Assembly (NCBI GenBank): GCA_947450405.1
Contig: CANFVI010000045.1
Coordinates: 1 to 10,934 of the forward strand
Reading direction: 5' to 3'
DNA length: 10,934 nucleotides
From: Flavobacteriales bacterium
GTDB lineage: Bacteria; Bacteroidota; Bacteroidia; NS11-12g; UBA955
In this document: positions 1 to 7,044 of the stretch, piece after piece
How positions within the stretch are numbered: the stretch's first letter is position 1
Layout: the number at the start of each line of letters is the position of its first letter
Translations under genes and position numbers: made by a program
Notes under the pieces: model-generated
What the model was told of the DNA's origin: nothing
The model's input: only the letters and a program-made list of their open reading frames with translations
Databases searched by the model: none

Positions 1-1040
1 AATTCTTGGATTCTTTCCAAACTCGCCATTCCCTTCTGTGCAGCATATAAGGCATTCGAGAACCCTTTAAAAGGAGGAATAAGCTGACTAAAAATTGTAA
101 AATAACCTAAAAAGAATTCTGGATCCAATTCACCACTGAATACCATTTTGCCCCCTAGCCATAAAAGAAGTGCAGAAACCGTAATACCAATGGTTTCACT
201 CACCGGAGATGATAAATCATATCTGCGTTGAACCGAAATATTATTTTTGGTATAATCTAAATCTTGGTCGCTATATCTGTTGTAAAAAAACTTTGAAGCA
301 TTAAACGCCTTAATTACCCTGATGCCTCCAAGTGTTTCCTCAAATGAACTCATAACCCTTCCAAGCAATTGCTGATTTTTACCCGACTTTCTGCGCAATG
401 ATCTACCAATTAAAGCAATAATTGCCGCTGTAATTGGTAAAAACAAAAGTATGTACAAGGTTAATTTAGCCGAAAGCACTACCAATGCCAACATGAAAAT
501 AATGATATTTAAAGGCTGAAAATATAGTGCTTCCAATGAAACCATTAATGCAAATTCAATCTCTTTAATATCATTGCTCATTTTTGAAATCAAATCACCC
601 TTTCTTTCATTATTAAAATAAGCAATTGGTAAATTCAAACATTTCTCGTAAATATCCAATCTCATTTGTCTAACGCTCTTATTTCTGATAAGCACCATGT
701 AATTCATTGCTGTAAAACGAGCAGCATTTTTAAACAATGTTACAATAACCAAGCCTATACTTAAATATGCCAAAGCAGTATATGGATCTCCTTTGGCAAT
801 TGCCCCAAACCAATCTATAAAAGATTGATAGAGTTCAGCAAACCATTTTCCAACATCTTTTTGATTTACATGCAAATCAGATATTTGTTGGTCTTTACTG
901 AATAAAAATTTCAGCACAGGCATGATCAACAACAATGTAATTAAGTTGAATAATATGTAAAACAGATTAAATAAGAAATTTAAAAAAATCAATCCCTTAT
1001 AATCTGCAGCATACTTAAGAAATTTTAATACAGCTTTCAA
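1..1040 (-). CDS. ABC exporter, MsbA-like, membrane domain (partial, C-terminus beyond left edge)
   Basis: This is the N-terminal 346 residues of a type IV ABC exporter half-transporter, which would use ATP to move lipid or another hydrophobic substrate across the inner membrane. The frame is open from a TTG codon at 1040 to the left edge. Hydrophobic segments lie near residues 17-45, 88-108, 170-192, 194-213, 281-297 and 308-325, the six-helix pattern of this fold. Typical exporter landmarks are YFNNERKGDLISKMSNDI (141-158) in the first intracellular loop and EETLGGIRVIKAFNA (234-248) in the second. The ATPase domain would lie outside the window. TTG is chosen because an in-frame TAA lies five codons upstream and the next ATG (residue 40) would delete the first helix. 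The N-terminus and the long loop between helices 1 and 2 resemble Bacteroidota proteins annotated as MsbA-like lipid exporters; that substrate is family inference only. Confidence 0.88.
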   Translation of the reverse strand, partial: MKAVLKFLKYAADYKGLIFLNFLFNLFYILFNLITLLLIMPVLKFLFSKDQQISDLHVNQKDVGKWFAELYQSFIDWFGAIAKGDPYTALAYLSIGLVIVTLFKNAARFTAMNYMVLIRNKSVRQMRLDIYEKCLNLPIAYFNNERKGDLISKMSNDIKEIEFALMVSLEALYFQPLNIIIFMLALVVLSAKLTLYILLFLPITAAIIALIGRSLRRKSGKNQQLLGRVMSSFEETLGGIRVIKAFNASKFFYNRYSDQDLDYTKNNISVQRRYDLSSPVSETIGITVSALLLWLGGKMVFSGELDPEFFLGYFTIFSQLIPPFKGFSNALYAAQKGMASLERIQE

Positions 1041-1047
1041 ATTGTTG

Positions 1048-1077
1048 CAAAATTACGGAATATTCTGATTGTTTTAA
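1048..1077 (-). promoter_or_regulatory. Putative Bacteroidota promoter for the MsbA-like gene
   Basis: On the minus strand, TAATTTTG (1055-1048) matches the Bacteroidota -7 consensus TAnnTTTG exactly. Exactly 19 nt upstream is TTA (1077-1075), one mismatch from the usual TTG -33 core. The site lies between the terminator of the upstream gene and the TTG start at 1040, so it is well placed to drive the ABC gene. Only seven bases separate the -7 box from the start codon, so the transcript would be nearly or fully leaderless. Confidence 0.45.
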
Positions 1078-1105
1078 GCACATCATTTTAGCGACAAAAT
1101 TGCAT

Positions 1106-1134
1106 AAAAAAGGCCCAAGAAAAACTTGGGCCTT
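1106..1134 (-). terminator. Rho-independent terminator of the T9SS protein gene
   Basis: There is a perfect 10-bp inverted repeat, AAGGCCCAAG (1110-1119) and CTTGGGCCTT (1125-1134), around a 5-nt loop. An A-run on its left (1106-1111) becomes a T-run after the hairpin when read on the minus strand. It starts 33 nt past the stop codon at 1168. The plus-strand side has no comparable T-run, so it should act mainly on minus-strand transcription. It separates this gene from the ABC gene starting at 1040. Confidence 0.92.
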
Positions 1135-1167
1135 AATTCTACCAACTATATGGCAATTGAATATGAA

Positions 1168-4100
1168 TTATTTAACAAATAACCTGTCTACAAATGATTG
1201 TCCAGACAAATTGGTAATTCTAACAAATAACATTCCTTTAAAATTATCCATTTGAACATTCAATTCTGAATTTGAAAAATCTGTATTTTTTACGCTTTTC
1301 ACAATTCTTCCAGACAAATCTATAAATTCAACTTTTGCAATATTTTGTGCATTATTAAAGTTAACAGTTTCAACAGCAGGATTTGGATACATATTGAAAT
1401 TTCCTTGTGAGAAATCCTTAACTGCACTTGCTTCGTTGTCTTTAATTGTTAAAATCATAATTGAATCTTTCCCATAAGCACCAGGTCCTTTAATATTGCG
1501 AATTGCAAATGTTACTAGCAAATCACCTTGATAAATCAAATCATCAGTAATATTAGTTTTTACGCTGAAGTAATTATTATTTTTTGTTACAATGATTGAT
1601 CTATTTGCAAAATCATAATCTGCAGGACTTGAAGCTGTACCACCAAGACAAACAACATCAAATGTAAAGTTCTCGTCTGAAGGGAATACTGAAATATCCA
1701 TTTTAAATGAATCAGCTAATTCATATACAGAATCTTTACCATGCATAAAGTTCACTGTTGGTAAGCTAGAAACTGTAATGTCAGAAATTTTCCTAGGTGT
1801 TAAATAATATTTACTAGTGAATGGTGAAGTTGCATCCATTTGCGTTCCAATACCAACAATGTTAATATATCCAGTTGGTGTTGCAGTTCCAGAAATATTG
1901 GTTTCAGCATCAATATTCAAAGTATCAACATTTCCAGAAGTACTAATTACGCGTACAAATTTATTTGTATTTGCACTCAAAGCAGTTGTTGGCCATTCTG
2001 TAATATCAACCAATTTAACTCTGTTTAATTGAACCAATTTTGACTCTGTAGTTTCATTAATTTTAGAAACTGAAACAGTCGAAACCAATTTGTTATTGTT
2101 TGAAATTTTAATAATGGTATCAAGTTTATCCATTTGGGCATAACCTTGATTTTGATTTACAGAACCTTGAACCATAATTGAATCACCTTCTTTTACTGTA
2201 TAACCATAATTATTTGATGCCGAAAATACGCCAATACCTCCAGTATTATCCATCATGGTAAATTCCAAACCGGTAGATTTCAAATTAACTCCATAAACAG
2301 TACCATAAACCCTGCATTTTACATTTAAAGAATCTACAGTTTTATTAACGCTTGTTTGCTTATTTATTTTTCCAATAGTATAAACTGGATAATCGTCATC
2401 TTTTATTAATACGTTAAATGTATCAGATTTAGCAATGTAAAAATTATTTAAATTAGCCAATCCAAATTTCATATTTTCAGTAACCTCAAAAATATTATCA
2501 TCCACAATTGGAATATTAATACTTAGTGTGTCAGATGATGCCGAAGTAACGTTGAAAATCTTAGATGCTGGATTAAATTTAAAGTCTCCAGGATTTTGAG
2601 CAGTACTTAATGCTGTATATAGTCTAAAGGTAAAATCACCACCTGCATCTTTTCTATTCACCAATAACATTTTGATATTAACAGAACCTACATTTTCTTT
2701 TACGGTTATAGCTGAACCTATAAATTTAACAGTTGATGGGCCATCATTATCCATGATAATAATTGTTCCAAGTGAATCTTTAGAAATCAAACCGCCTCCT
2801 GTAATTTGTCTAACAACAACAATCAATGAATCATCTTTATCAGACATGATATCATCAAATACTTTTCCTTTGATAATAATCGAATCTGGACCTGAAGTTT
2901 TACCTAAATTGAAAGTAGTATCATTGTTATTGCTGCTCAAAGAAAATTCTGCCGGAATAAAAGTACTATCCGCTTTGAATTTAACCATTAACCTCAATTT
3001 GCAAGCAGTTGTTACCGCCTTGTCAATTTTAATTTTTATACCAACAGTTCCTGCACTTTCTTTTACTTTAATTTTAGATGGAACAATTGAAATATTTGCA
3101 ATATCATTATCTGTAACAGTTACTGTATGCGCAACTTCCGTCCCAATTACACAATTAGCTGCTTGATCTAAACGTAAAACTATTGTTTCAGAACCTTCTG
3201 CTATATTGTCATCATTTAATGTAATCACCGTTGTGTCACTCGTTGCCAAACCAGGACTAAATTTAATCACTTTAGGTTCAGCTACATCGTAATCAGCGCT
3301 AGCACCTTTGGTTGCAGTACCACCAACAACATACAATCTTACAGATTGATTATCTGAATTGCTATACTTTCTGGTTACATATACGTTGAACTTACCAGCG
3401 CCTTCACCAACTGTGGATGTTCTTGTCCAAAATTCAATTTTTGGAGCAATCATCGGTGCATCATCTACTGTAAATATAATTGGGCTAGTTGCACCACCTG
3501 CAGGATTTTTAGTATTTCTGTTATTTACACCCCAAATTGCATTTGTATCGGTATTTGCATATAACGAAAATCCAGTAGAGGCTGATAAATTATCTATTCT
3601 CTTTACCCCTAAAGCCAAATCATTTGGTATGATTGTACCCCAACGACCAGATTTTCCAACAACACTATCAGATAAAAACTTAACTATGCTTGAATAAGAA
3701 GCTCCCGAATAAGAACTATTTTCAATATTTGCAATTGACAAAGGTCTACCAATACCATTTACATTGTCAAATAGTCCCGCAAAACTCTTTGCAGAAGCCA
3801 TGCTCTTTCCCCAAACAGCTGTTCCGGAATTTGATTTTGAAGTTGTACCCCATTGCAATACAGTAATTGAATCTTGGCAGAAATATCTCATTGTATCATT
3901 TGGATTGCTTACCCCGAAAAATGTTACTGCCATATACAATTTATTTCCAGCAGTAAATCTAGAATCACCATCATTCACAACTGAGAACCAAGCTTCAACA
4001 TTACCCATCATGTCGCTACTCAAAGTATCGCAGCCACCTGTAGTAGTAAAACCAGTGGTTGTTGCATATCTAAAATTGCCTTGTGAGTCAATGTACAAAT

Positions 4101-4350
4101 CACTACCTGCTCCTACTGCCGTATTGCTATATGTATAAAGTTCAGATGATTTCATCATTTTAACAATATATTTATATCTTGAATTTGGTGTAAAACCATC
4201 CATTCTCAATTTTGCAAAAACTGGTAAACGTGTTGTAGAACCTGATGCCATGTACTGAGGTACTTGCATTCCAATTGTTTTCATTGACGTATATTGCGCT
4301 TTTGAAAAGCCAATATTTAACATCAATAACATAAATAAAATCTTTTTCAT
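1168..4350 (-). CDS. Secreted T9SS cargo protein with Calx-beta domains and an OB-fold-like segment
   Basis: A 1060-residue protein predicted to be exported and either anchored at the cell surface or released. Residues 1-19 form a Sec signal peptide (MKKILFMLLMLNIGFSKAQ). An uncharacterised N-terminal domain covers about 20-295. Calx-beta-type repeats follow at about 301-417, 418-535 and 539-654, marked by GTATKGASADYD-like strands, the D-D-x-x-x-E-x-x-E turn (for example DDNIAEGSET) and closing DND/DNDG/DDD motifs. A segment at about 655-860 resembles the OB-fold (DUF5689-like) regions of Bacteroidota secreted proteins. A fourth Calx-beta unit spans about 862-973 (GTASSPADYD, DDLIYQGD, KDNE). 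The C-terminus (about 983-1060) is a type A T9SS sorting domain: NMYPNPA, then IDLSGRIVKS, ending in FVDRLFVK. Calx-beta repeats usually bind calcium and occur in adhesins and matrix proteins. No catalytic domain is visible, so an adhesive or structural role is inference. It has its own promoter and terminator, suggesting a single-gene unit. Confidence 0.93.
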   Translation of the reverse strand: MKKILFMLLMLNIGFSKAQYTSMKTIGMQVPQYMASGSTTRLPVFAKLRMDGFTPNSRYKYIVKMMKSSELYTYSNTAVGAGSDLYIDSQGNFRYATTTGFTTTGGCDTLSSDMMGNVEAWFSVVNDGDSRFTAGNKLYMAVTFFGVSNPNDTMRYFCQDSITVLQWGTTSKSNSGTAVWGKSMASAKSFAGLFDNVNGIGRPLSIANIENSSYSGASYSSIVKFLSDSVVGKSGRWGTIIPNDLALGVKRIDNLSASTGFSLYANTDTNAIWGVNNRNTKNPAGGATSPIIFTVDDAPMIAPKIEFWTRTSTVGEGAGKFNVYVTRKYSNSDNQSVRLYVVGGTATKGASADYDVAEPKVIKFSPGLATSDTTVITLNDDNIAEGSETIVLRLDQAANCVIGTEVAHTVTVTDNDIANISIVPSKIKVKESAGTVGIKIKIDKAVTTACKLRLMVKFKADSTFIPAEFSLSSNNNDTTFNLGKTSGPDSIIIKGKVFDDIMSDKDDSLIVVVRQITGGGLISKDSLGTIIIMDNDGPSTVKFIGSAITVKENVGSVNIKMLLVNRKDAGGDFTFRLYTALSTAQNPGDFKFNPASKIFNVTSASSDTLSINIPIVDDNIFEVTENMKFGLANLNNFYIAKSDTFNVLIKDDDYPVYTIGKINKQTSVNKTVDSLNVKCRVYGTVYGVNLKSTGLEFTMMDNTGGIGVFSASNNYGYTVKEGDSIMVQGSVNQNQGYAQMDKLDTIIKISNNNKLVSTVSVSKINETTESKLVQLNRVKLVDITEWPTTALSANTNKFVRVISTSGNVDTLNIDAETNISGTATPTGYINIVGIGTQMDATSPFTSKYYLTPRKISDITVSSLPTVNFMHGKDSVYELADSFKMDISVFPSDENFTFDVVCLGGTASSPADYDFANRSIIVTKNNNYFSVKTNITDDLIYQGDLLVTFAIRNIKGPGAYGKDSIMILTIKDNEASAVKDFSQGNFNMYPNPAVETVNFNNAQNIAKVEFIDLSGRIVKSVKNTDFSNSELNVQMDNFKGMLFVRITNLSGQSFVDRLFVK

Positions 4351-4369
4351 TTTAATTTCTCGAATATTA

Positions 4370-4399
4370 CAAATTTAATCAACTATTTCGTATTACCAA
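4370..4399 (-). promoter_or_regulatory. Bacteroidota-type promoter of the T9SS protein gene
   Basis: On the minus strand, TTG (4399-4397) is followed after exactly 19 nt by TAAATTTG (4377-4370), a full match to the TTG-N19-TAnnTTTG pattern of the Bacteroidota primary sigma factor. The -7 box ends 19 nt upstream of the ATG at 4350, so the leader should be only about 10-15 nt and A/T-rich, with no Shine-Dalgarno sequence. This implies that the gene is transcribed separately from comF upstream. Confidence 0.65.
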
Positions 4400-4433
4400 C
4401 ATTCTTCGACACACTCACCAAATTAGGCTTTTA

Positions 4434-5147
4434 CTACAAAGTAAATCCCAATGCGAGAACGCTCACCTTTATATCCCTAAAATAATGAACTGCCCTCACA
4501 CAAGATTCTATTGTAGAACCAGTTGTAATAACATCATCCACAATAACTATGTGTTTATAATTATCATTAAGTTCATTCAAGGCATATAGATCTTTGGTAT
4601 TCTCCCAACGCGAAAATCGATTCTTTTTTGTTTGACTTTCAGCATCAATATCCCTTTTTAAAACATTCATATCTAAGGGTATGCCCAACGAAACGGATAA
4701 ACCTTTGGCAATTTCTTCAGATTGATTATATCCCCTTTTCTTCAATTTTTTTGGATGCATGGGCACAGGTACCAAACAATCAAAATTGTTATCTAACGTA
4801 TGATTGCTTTTTAGCCAATTTCCATATCTGTTGCCTAAATCATTTGCCAATATCACCCCACCTTCATATTTAATATTTTTAATTAATGAGGCGTATTTAG
4901 AATCGCTTCGATACTTAATGTAAGCGCCTGCAAAATCTATCTTACAACGACCCCAAAAAGTTTTTTCAACCGGATTTTCTGTACCTAAATTATAATATCC
5001 AAATGGAATACCTCCCTCGCATTTTAAGCATAAATATTGCTCATGTCCATAAATAATTTTATCGCAAACCAAACAATATCTTGGAAAAATTACATCAACA
5101 AATGAATTGTATATTTCCCTCATGCTTTTATCGAATATTTCATCCAT
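4434..5147 (-). CDS. comF: ComF family protein, phosphoribosyltransferase-like
   Basis: A 237-residue cytoplasmic protein of the ComF/GntX family, a normal length for it. Near the N-terminus two CxxC pairs (CLVC at 25-28 and CLKC at 40-43) form the zinc-finger-like module typical of ComF. The phosphoribosyltransferase-like domain follows, with VPVPMHPKKLKKRGYNQSE (about 126-144), the QTKKNRFSRWENT segment (172-184), and the PRPP-binding signature VIVDDVITTGST (201-212) with its paired aspartates. In naturally competent bacteria ComF supports uptake or processing of transforming DNA, but homologues are widespread and no enzymatic reaction is firmly assigned. No other competence gene is in the window, so competence here is inferred from the family alone. 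The ATG at 5147 gives the family-typical N-terminus. The gene is divergent from the ABC exporter at 5215, with 67 bp between the start codons. Confidence 0.93.
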   Translation of the reverse strand: MDEIFDKSMREIYNSFVDVIFPRYCLVCDKIIYGHEQYLCLKCEGGIPFGYYNLGTENPVEKTFWGRCKIDFAGAYIKYRSDSKYASLIKNIKYEGGVILANDLGNRYGNWLKSNHTLDNNFDCLVPVPMHPKKLKKRGYNQSEEIAKGLSVSLGIPLDMNVLKRDIDAESQTKKNRFSRWENTKDLYALNELNDNYKHIVIVDDVITTGSTIESCVRAVHYFRDIKVSVLALGFTL

Positions 5148-5214
5148 TTAAAACAACTTTTTTACCAATTCCCCCCACGAATTGAAATAAACACCGAAAT
5201 TTGTTTTTTTAAGT
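5148..5214. promoter_or_regulatory. Divergent intergenic region between comF and the ABC operon, with an inverted repeat
   Basis: These 67 bp must hold the start signals for both directions. An inverted repeat CAATTC (5166-5171) / GAATTG (5179-5184) has a 7-nt spacer, and a C6 tract (5171-5176) overlaps it. On the plus strand GAAATTTG (5196-5203) differs from the -7 consensus TAnnTTTG at one base and sits 11 nt before the ATG at 5215, but no TTG lies at suitable spacing upstream. I found no convincing promoter for comF on the minus strand. The dyad could be an operator, but its arms are short and A/T-rich. Confidence 0.35.
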
Positions 5215-7044
5215 ATGGCATCAAAACGATTTGAAGACAGAGATATTCCAAAAACAAAAATAAGTATGGGCGCAATTAAGCGCGCTTTTCGCTTATTTAA
5301 TTACATTTCTACAACTAATAAATGGTTGTTTTTATTGGGAACGCTATTTTTAGCAATTACCGCAGGCGCTTCAATTTTATTCCCAAAATTATTAGGAAAT
5401 ATGATGGATGGTGTTTTCGTTTATAAACAAGGTTCCGTTTCTACTGCTCCATCAATGGATAAAATAACCCAAGTTGCAAATTGGTTTATTTACCTATTTA
5501 TTATTCAAGCAGTGTTTAGCTTCCTGAGAATTGCGCTTTATGTTAAAGTTACAGAAAACATGACCTTCTCTTTACGAACGAGTCTTTTCAAATCTGTTAT
5601 AAGTCAGAATATGGAATTTCACTCTAAAAACAGAGTGGGCGATCTATTATCAAGATTTAGTTCTGATATCTCTCAAATTCAGGATACTTTTACAACCAAT
5701 ATCGCCATGTTTATTAGGCAAATATTGGTAATGATAGGAGGTGTTTTTTTAATCTTTAAAACATCCCCTCAACTTGCAGTTTATATGCTCGCTACAGTTC
5801 CAGTGATTATTGTTGTTGCATTGATATTTGGAAAATTTATCCGCAAAATCTCTCGAGAAGTTCAAGACCTTACTGCACAAAATAATATCATTGTTGAAGA
5901 ATCAATTACTGGAATCATCAATGTGAAAGCTTATACAAATGAACTTTTCGAACATACCCGATACATAAAAAATGCATTTACACTTCAGAAAGAAAGTGTT
6001 ATTAGAGGATATTGGAGAGGCGCTTTTAGCTCGTTTATTATTGTTTGTCTTTTTGGAAGTATTGTATTTTTAATTTTTAAGGGACTTGGACTTGTTCAAG
6101 CAGGAGAGTTAGGAATCGGAGAATTATTCAATTTTATGCTATTAACCGCCTTTGTGGGAGGTAGCATTGGCGGAATGGCAGAACAATTTGTACAAATTCA
6201 AAAAACACTTGGTGCAGTGGAAAGAGTTCTCGATATCATTGAAATGCCAATTGAGTCGAATAAATCAAACAACGTGCCCAACTTCAATCAACCAATCGTA
6301 TTTGAAAATATAGAATTCTCATATCCCTCAAGACCAGACAACCTCGTTTTAAAAGACATTTCTTTAACATTAGAACCAGGCAAAACCATTGCATTGGTTG
6401 GACCAAGTGGTTCAGGAAAAAGCACTATTGCCAGTTTAATCTACCAATTTTACAAACCTACTAGTGGAAATATTAAACTTGGCAATTCCAATATCAACGA
6501 TATAAGCTTAATAGATTACAGAAAGAACTTCGCATATGTTCCTCAAGAAGTTGTTCTTTTTGGCGGTAGCATTTATGAAAATATCCTTTACGGAAATCCA
6601 GATGCAACAAAGGAAGAAGTTATCAATGCCGCAACCAAAGCAAATGCCATTAATTTCATTAATGATTTTCCTGAAAAATTCGAAACGCTAGTTGGAGATA
6701 GAGGGATGAAACTTTCAGGTGGACAAAAACAAAGAATTGCAATTGCCCGAGCAATTATTAGAAATCCAAAAATATTGATTCTAGATGAAGCTACTTCTGC
6801 TCTTGATTCTGAAAGTGAATTTGAAGTACAAAAAGCATTGGCAGAATTAATGAAAAATAGAACTTCAATTGTAATTGCACACAGATTAAGCACTATTCGT
6901 TATGCCGATAGTATACTTGTAATTAGAAGTGGTAAAATTATTGAAAATGGTAACCACCATGAATTAATGACAATTGAAAATGGCATTTATAAAAATATGA
7001 TTGAAAGACAAATAGACCCTTCTGACTATTTTAGCGAAAATTAA
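5215..7044 (+). CDS. ABC exporter half-transporter (fused membrane and ATPase domains)
   Basis: A complete 609-residue inner-membrane ABC exporter that should work as a dimer. Six hydrophobic segments lie near residues 37-58, 88-108, 162-182, 189-207, 270-292 and 302-320. The ATPase domain begins around 360 and is intact: Walker A GPSGSGKST (396-404), Q-loop glutamine in YVPQ (444), signature LSGGQ (500-504), Walker B ILILDE (520-525, catalytic E525), D-loop SALD (528-531) and the switch histidine in IAHRLS (556). Every catalytic element is present, so it should be active. The coupling-loop region (HSKNRVGDLLSRFSSDI, 136-152) resembles BmrA/ABCB10/TAP-type exporters more than the MsbA-like protein at the left edge. 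The substrate cannot be read from sequence. It heads a probable three-gene operon, and its TAA overlaps the next ATG by one base. Confidence 0.95.
   Translation: MASKRFEDRDIPKTKISMGAIKRAFRLFNYISTTNKWLFLLGTLFLAITAGASILFPKLLGNMMDGVFVYKQGSVSTAPSMDKITQVANWFIYLFIIQAVFSFLRIALYVKVTENMTFSLRTSLFKSVISQNMEFHSKNRVGDLLSRFSSDISQIQDTFTTNIAMFIRQILVMIGGVFLIFKTSPQLAVYMLATVPVIIVVALIFGKFIRKISREVQDLTAQNNIIVEESITGIINVKAYTNELFEHTRYIKNAFTLQKESVIRGYWRGAFSSFIIVCLFGSIVFLIFKGLGLVQAGELGIGELFNFMLLTAFVGGSIGGMAEQFVQIQKTLGAVERVLDIIEMPIESNKSNNVPNFNQPIVFENIEFSYPSRPDNLVLKDISLTLEPGKTIALVGPSGSGKSTIASLIYQFYKPTSGNIKLGNSNINDISLIDYRKNFAYVPQEVVLFGGSIYENILYGNPDATKEEVINAATKANAINFINDFPEKFETLVGDRGMKLSGGQKQRIAIARAIIRNPKILILDEATSALDSESEFEVQKALAELMKNRTSIVIAHRLSTIRYADSILVIRSGKIIENGNHHELMTIENGIYKNMIERQIDPSDYFSEN

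Noticed and set aside
1817..4138. Several plus-strand open frames of 60-164 codons inside the large minus-strand gene
   Set aside because: They lie wholly antisense to a gene with clear domains, have low-complexity translations rich in Ile/Leu/Pro/Ser/Thr, and show no recognisable motif or start signal. They are shadows of the real frame.
4412..4428. Possible terminator after comF (weak dyad around CCAAATTAGG)
   Set aside because: The dyad is short, imperfect and A/T-rich, and it has no adjoining T-run on the minus strand.
4434..5147. Reading comF as evidence of a competence locus
   Set aside because: ComF homologues are widespread in non-competent bacteria and no other DNA-uptake gene is present in the window.
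6588..6893. 101-codon minus-strand frame within the ABC exporter
   Set aside because: It is antisense to the conserved ATPase motifs (signature, Walker B, H-loop) and is explained by the codon pattern of that gene.
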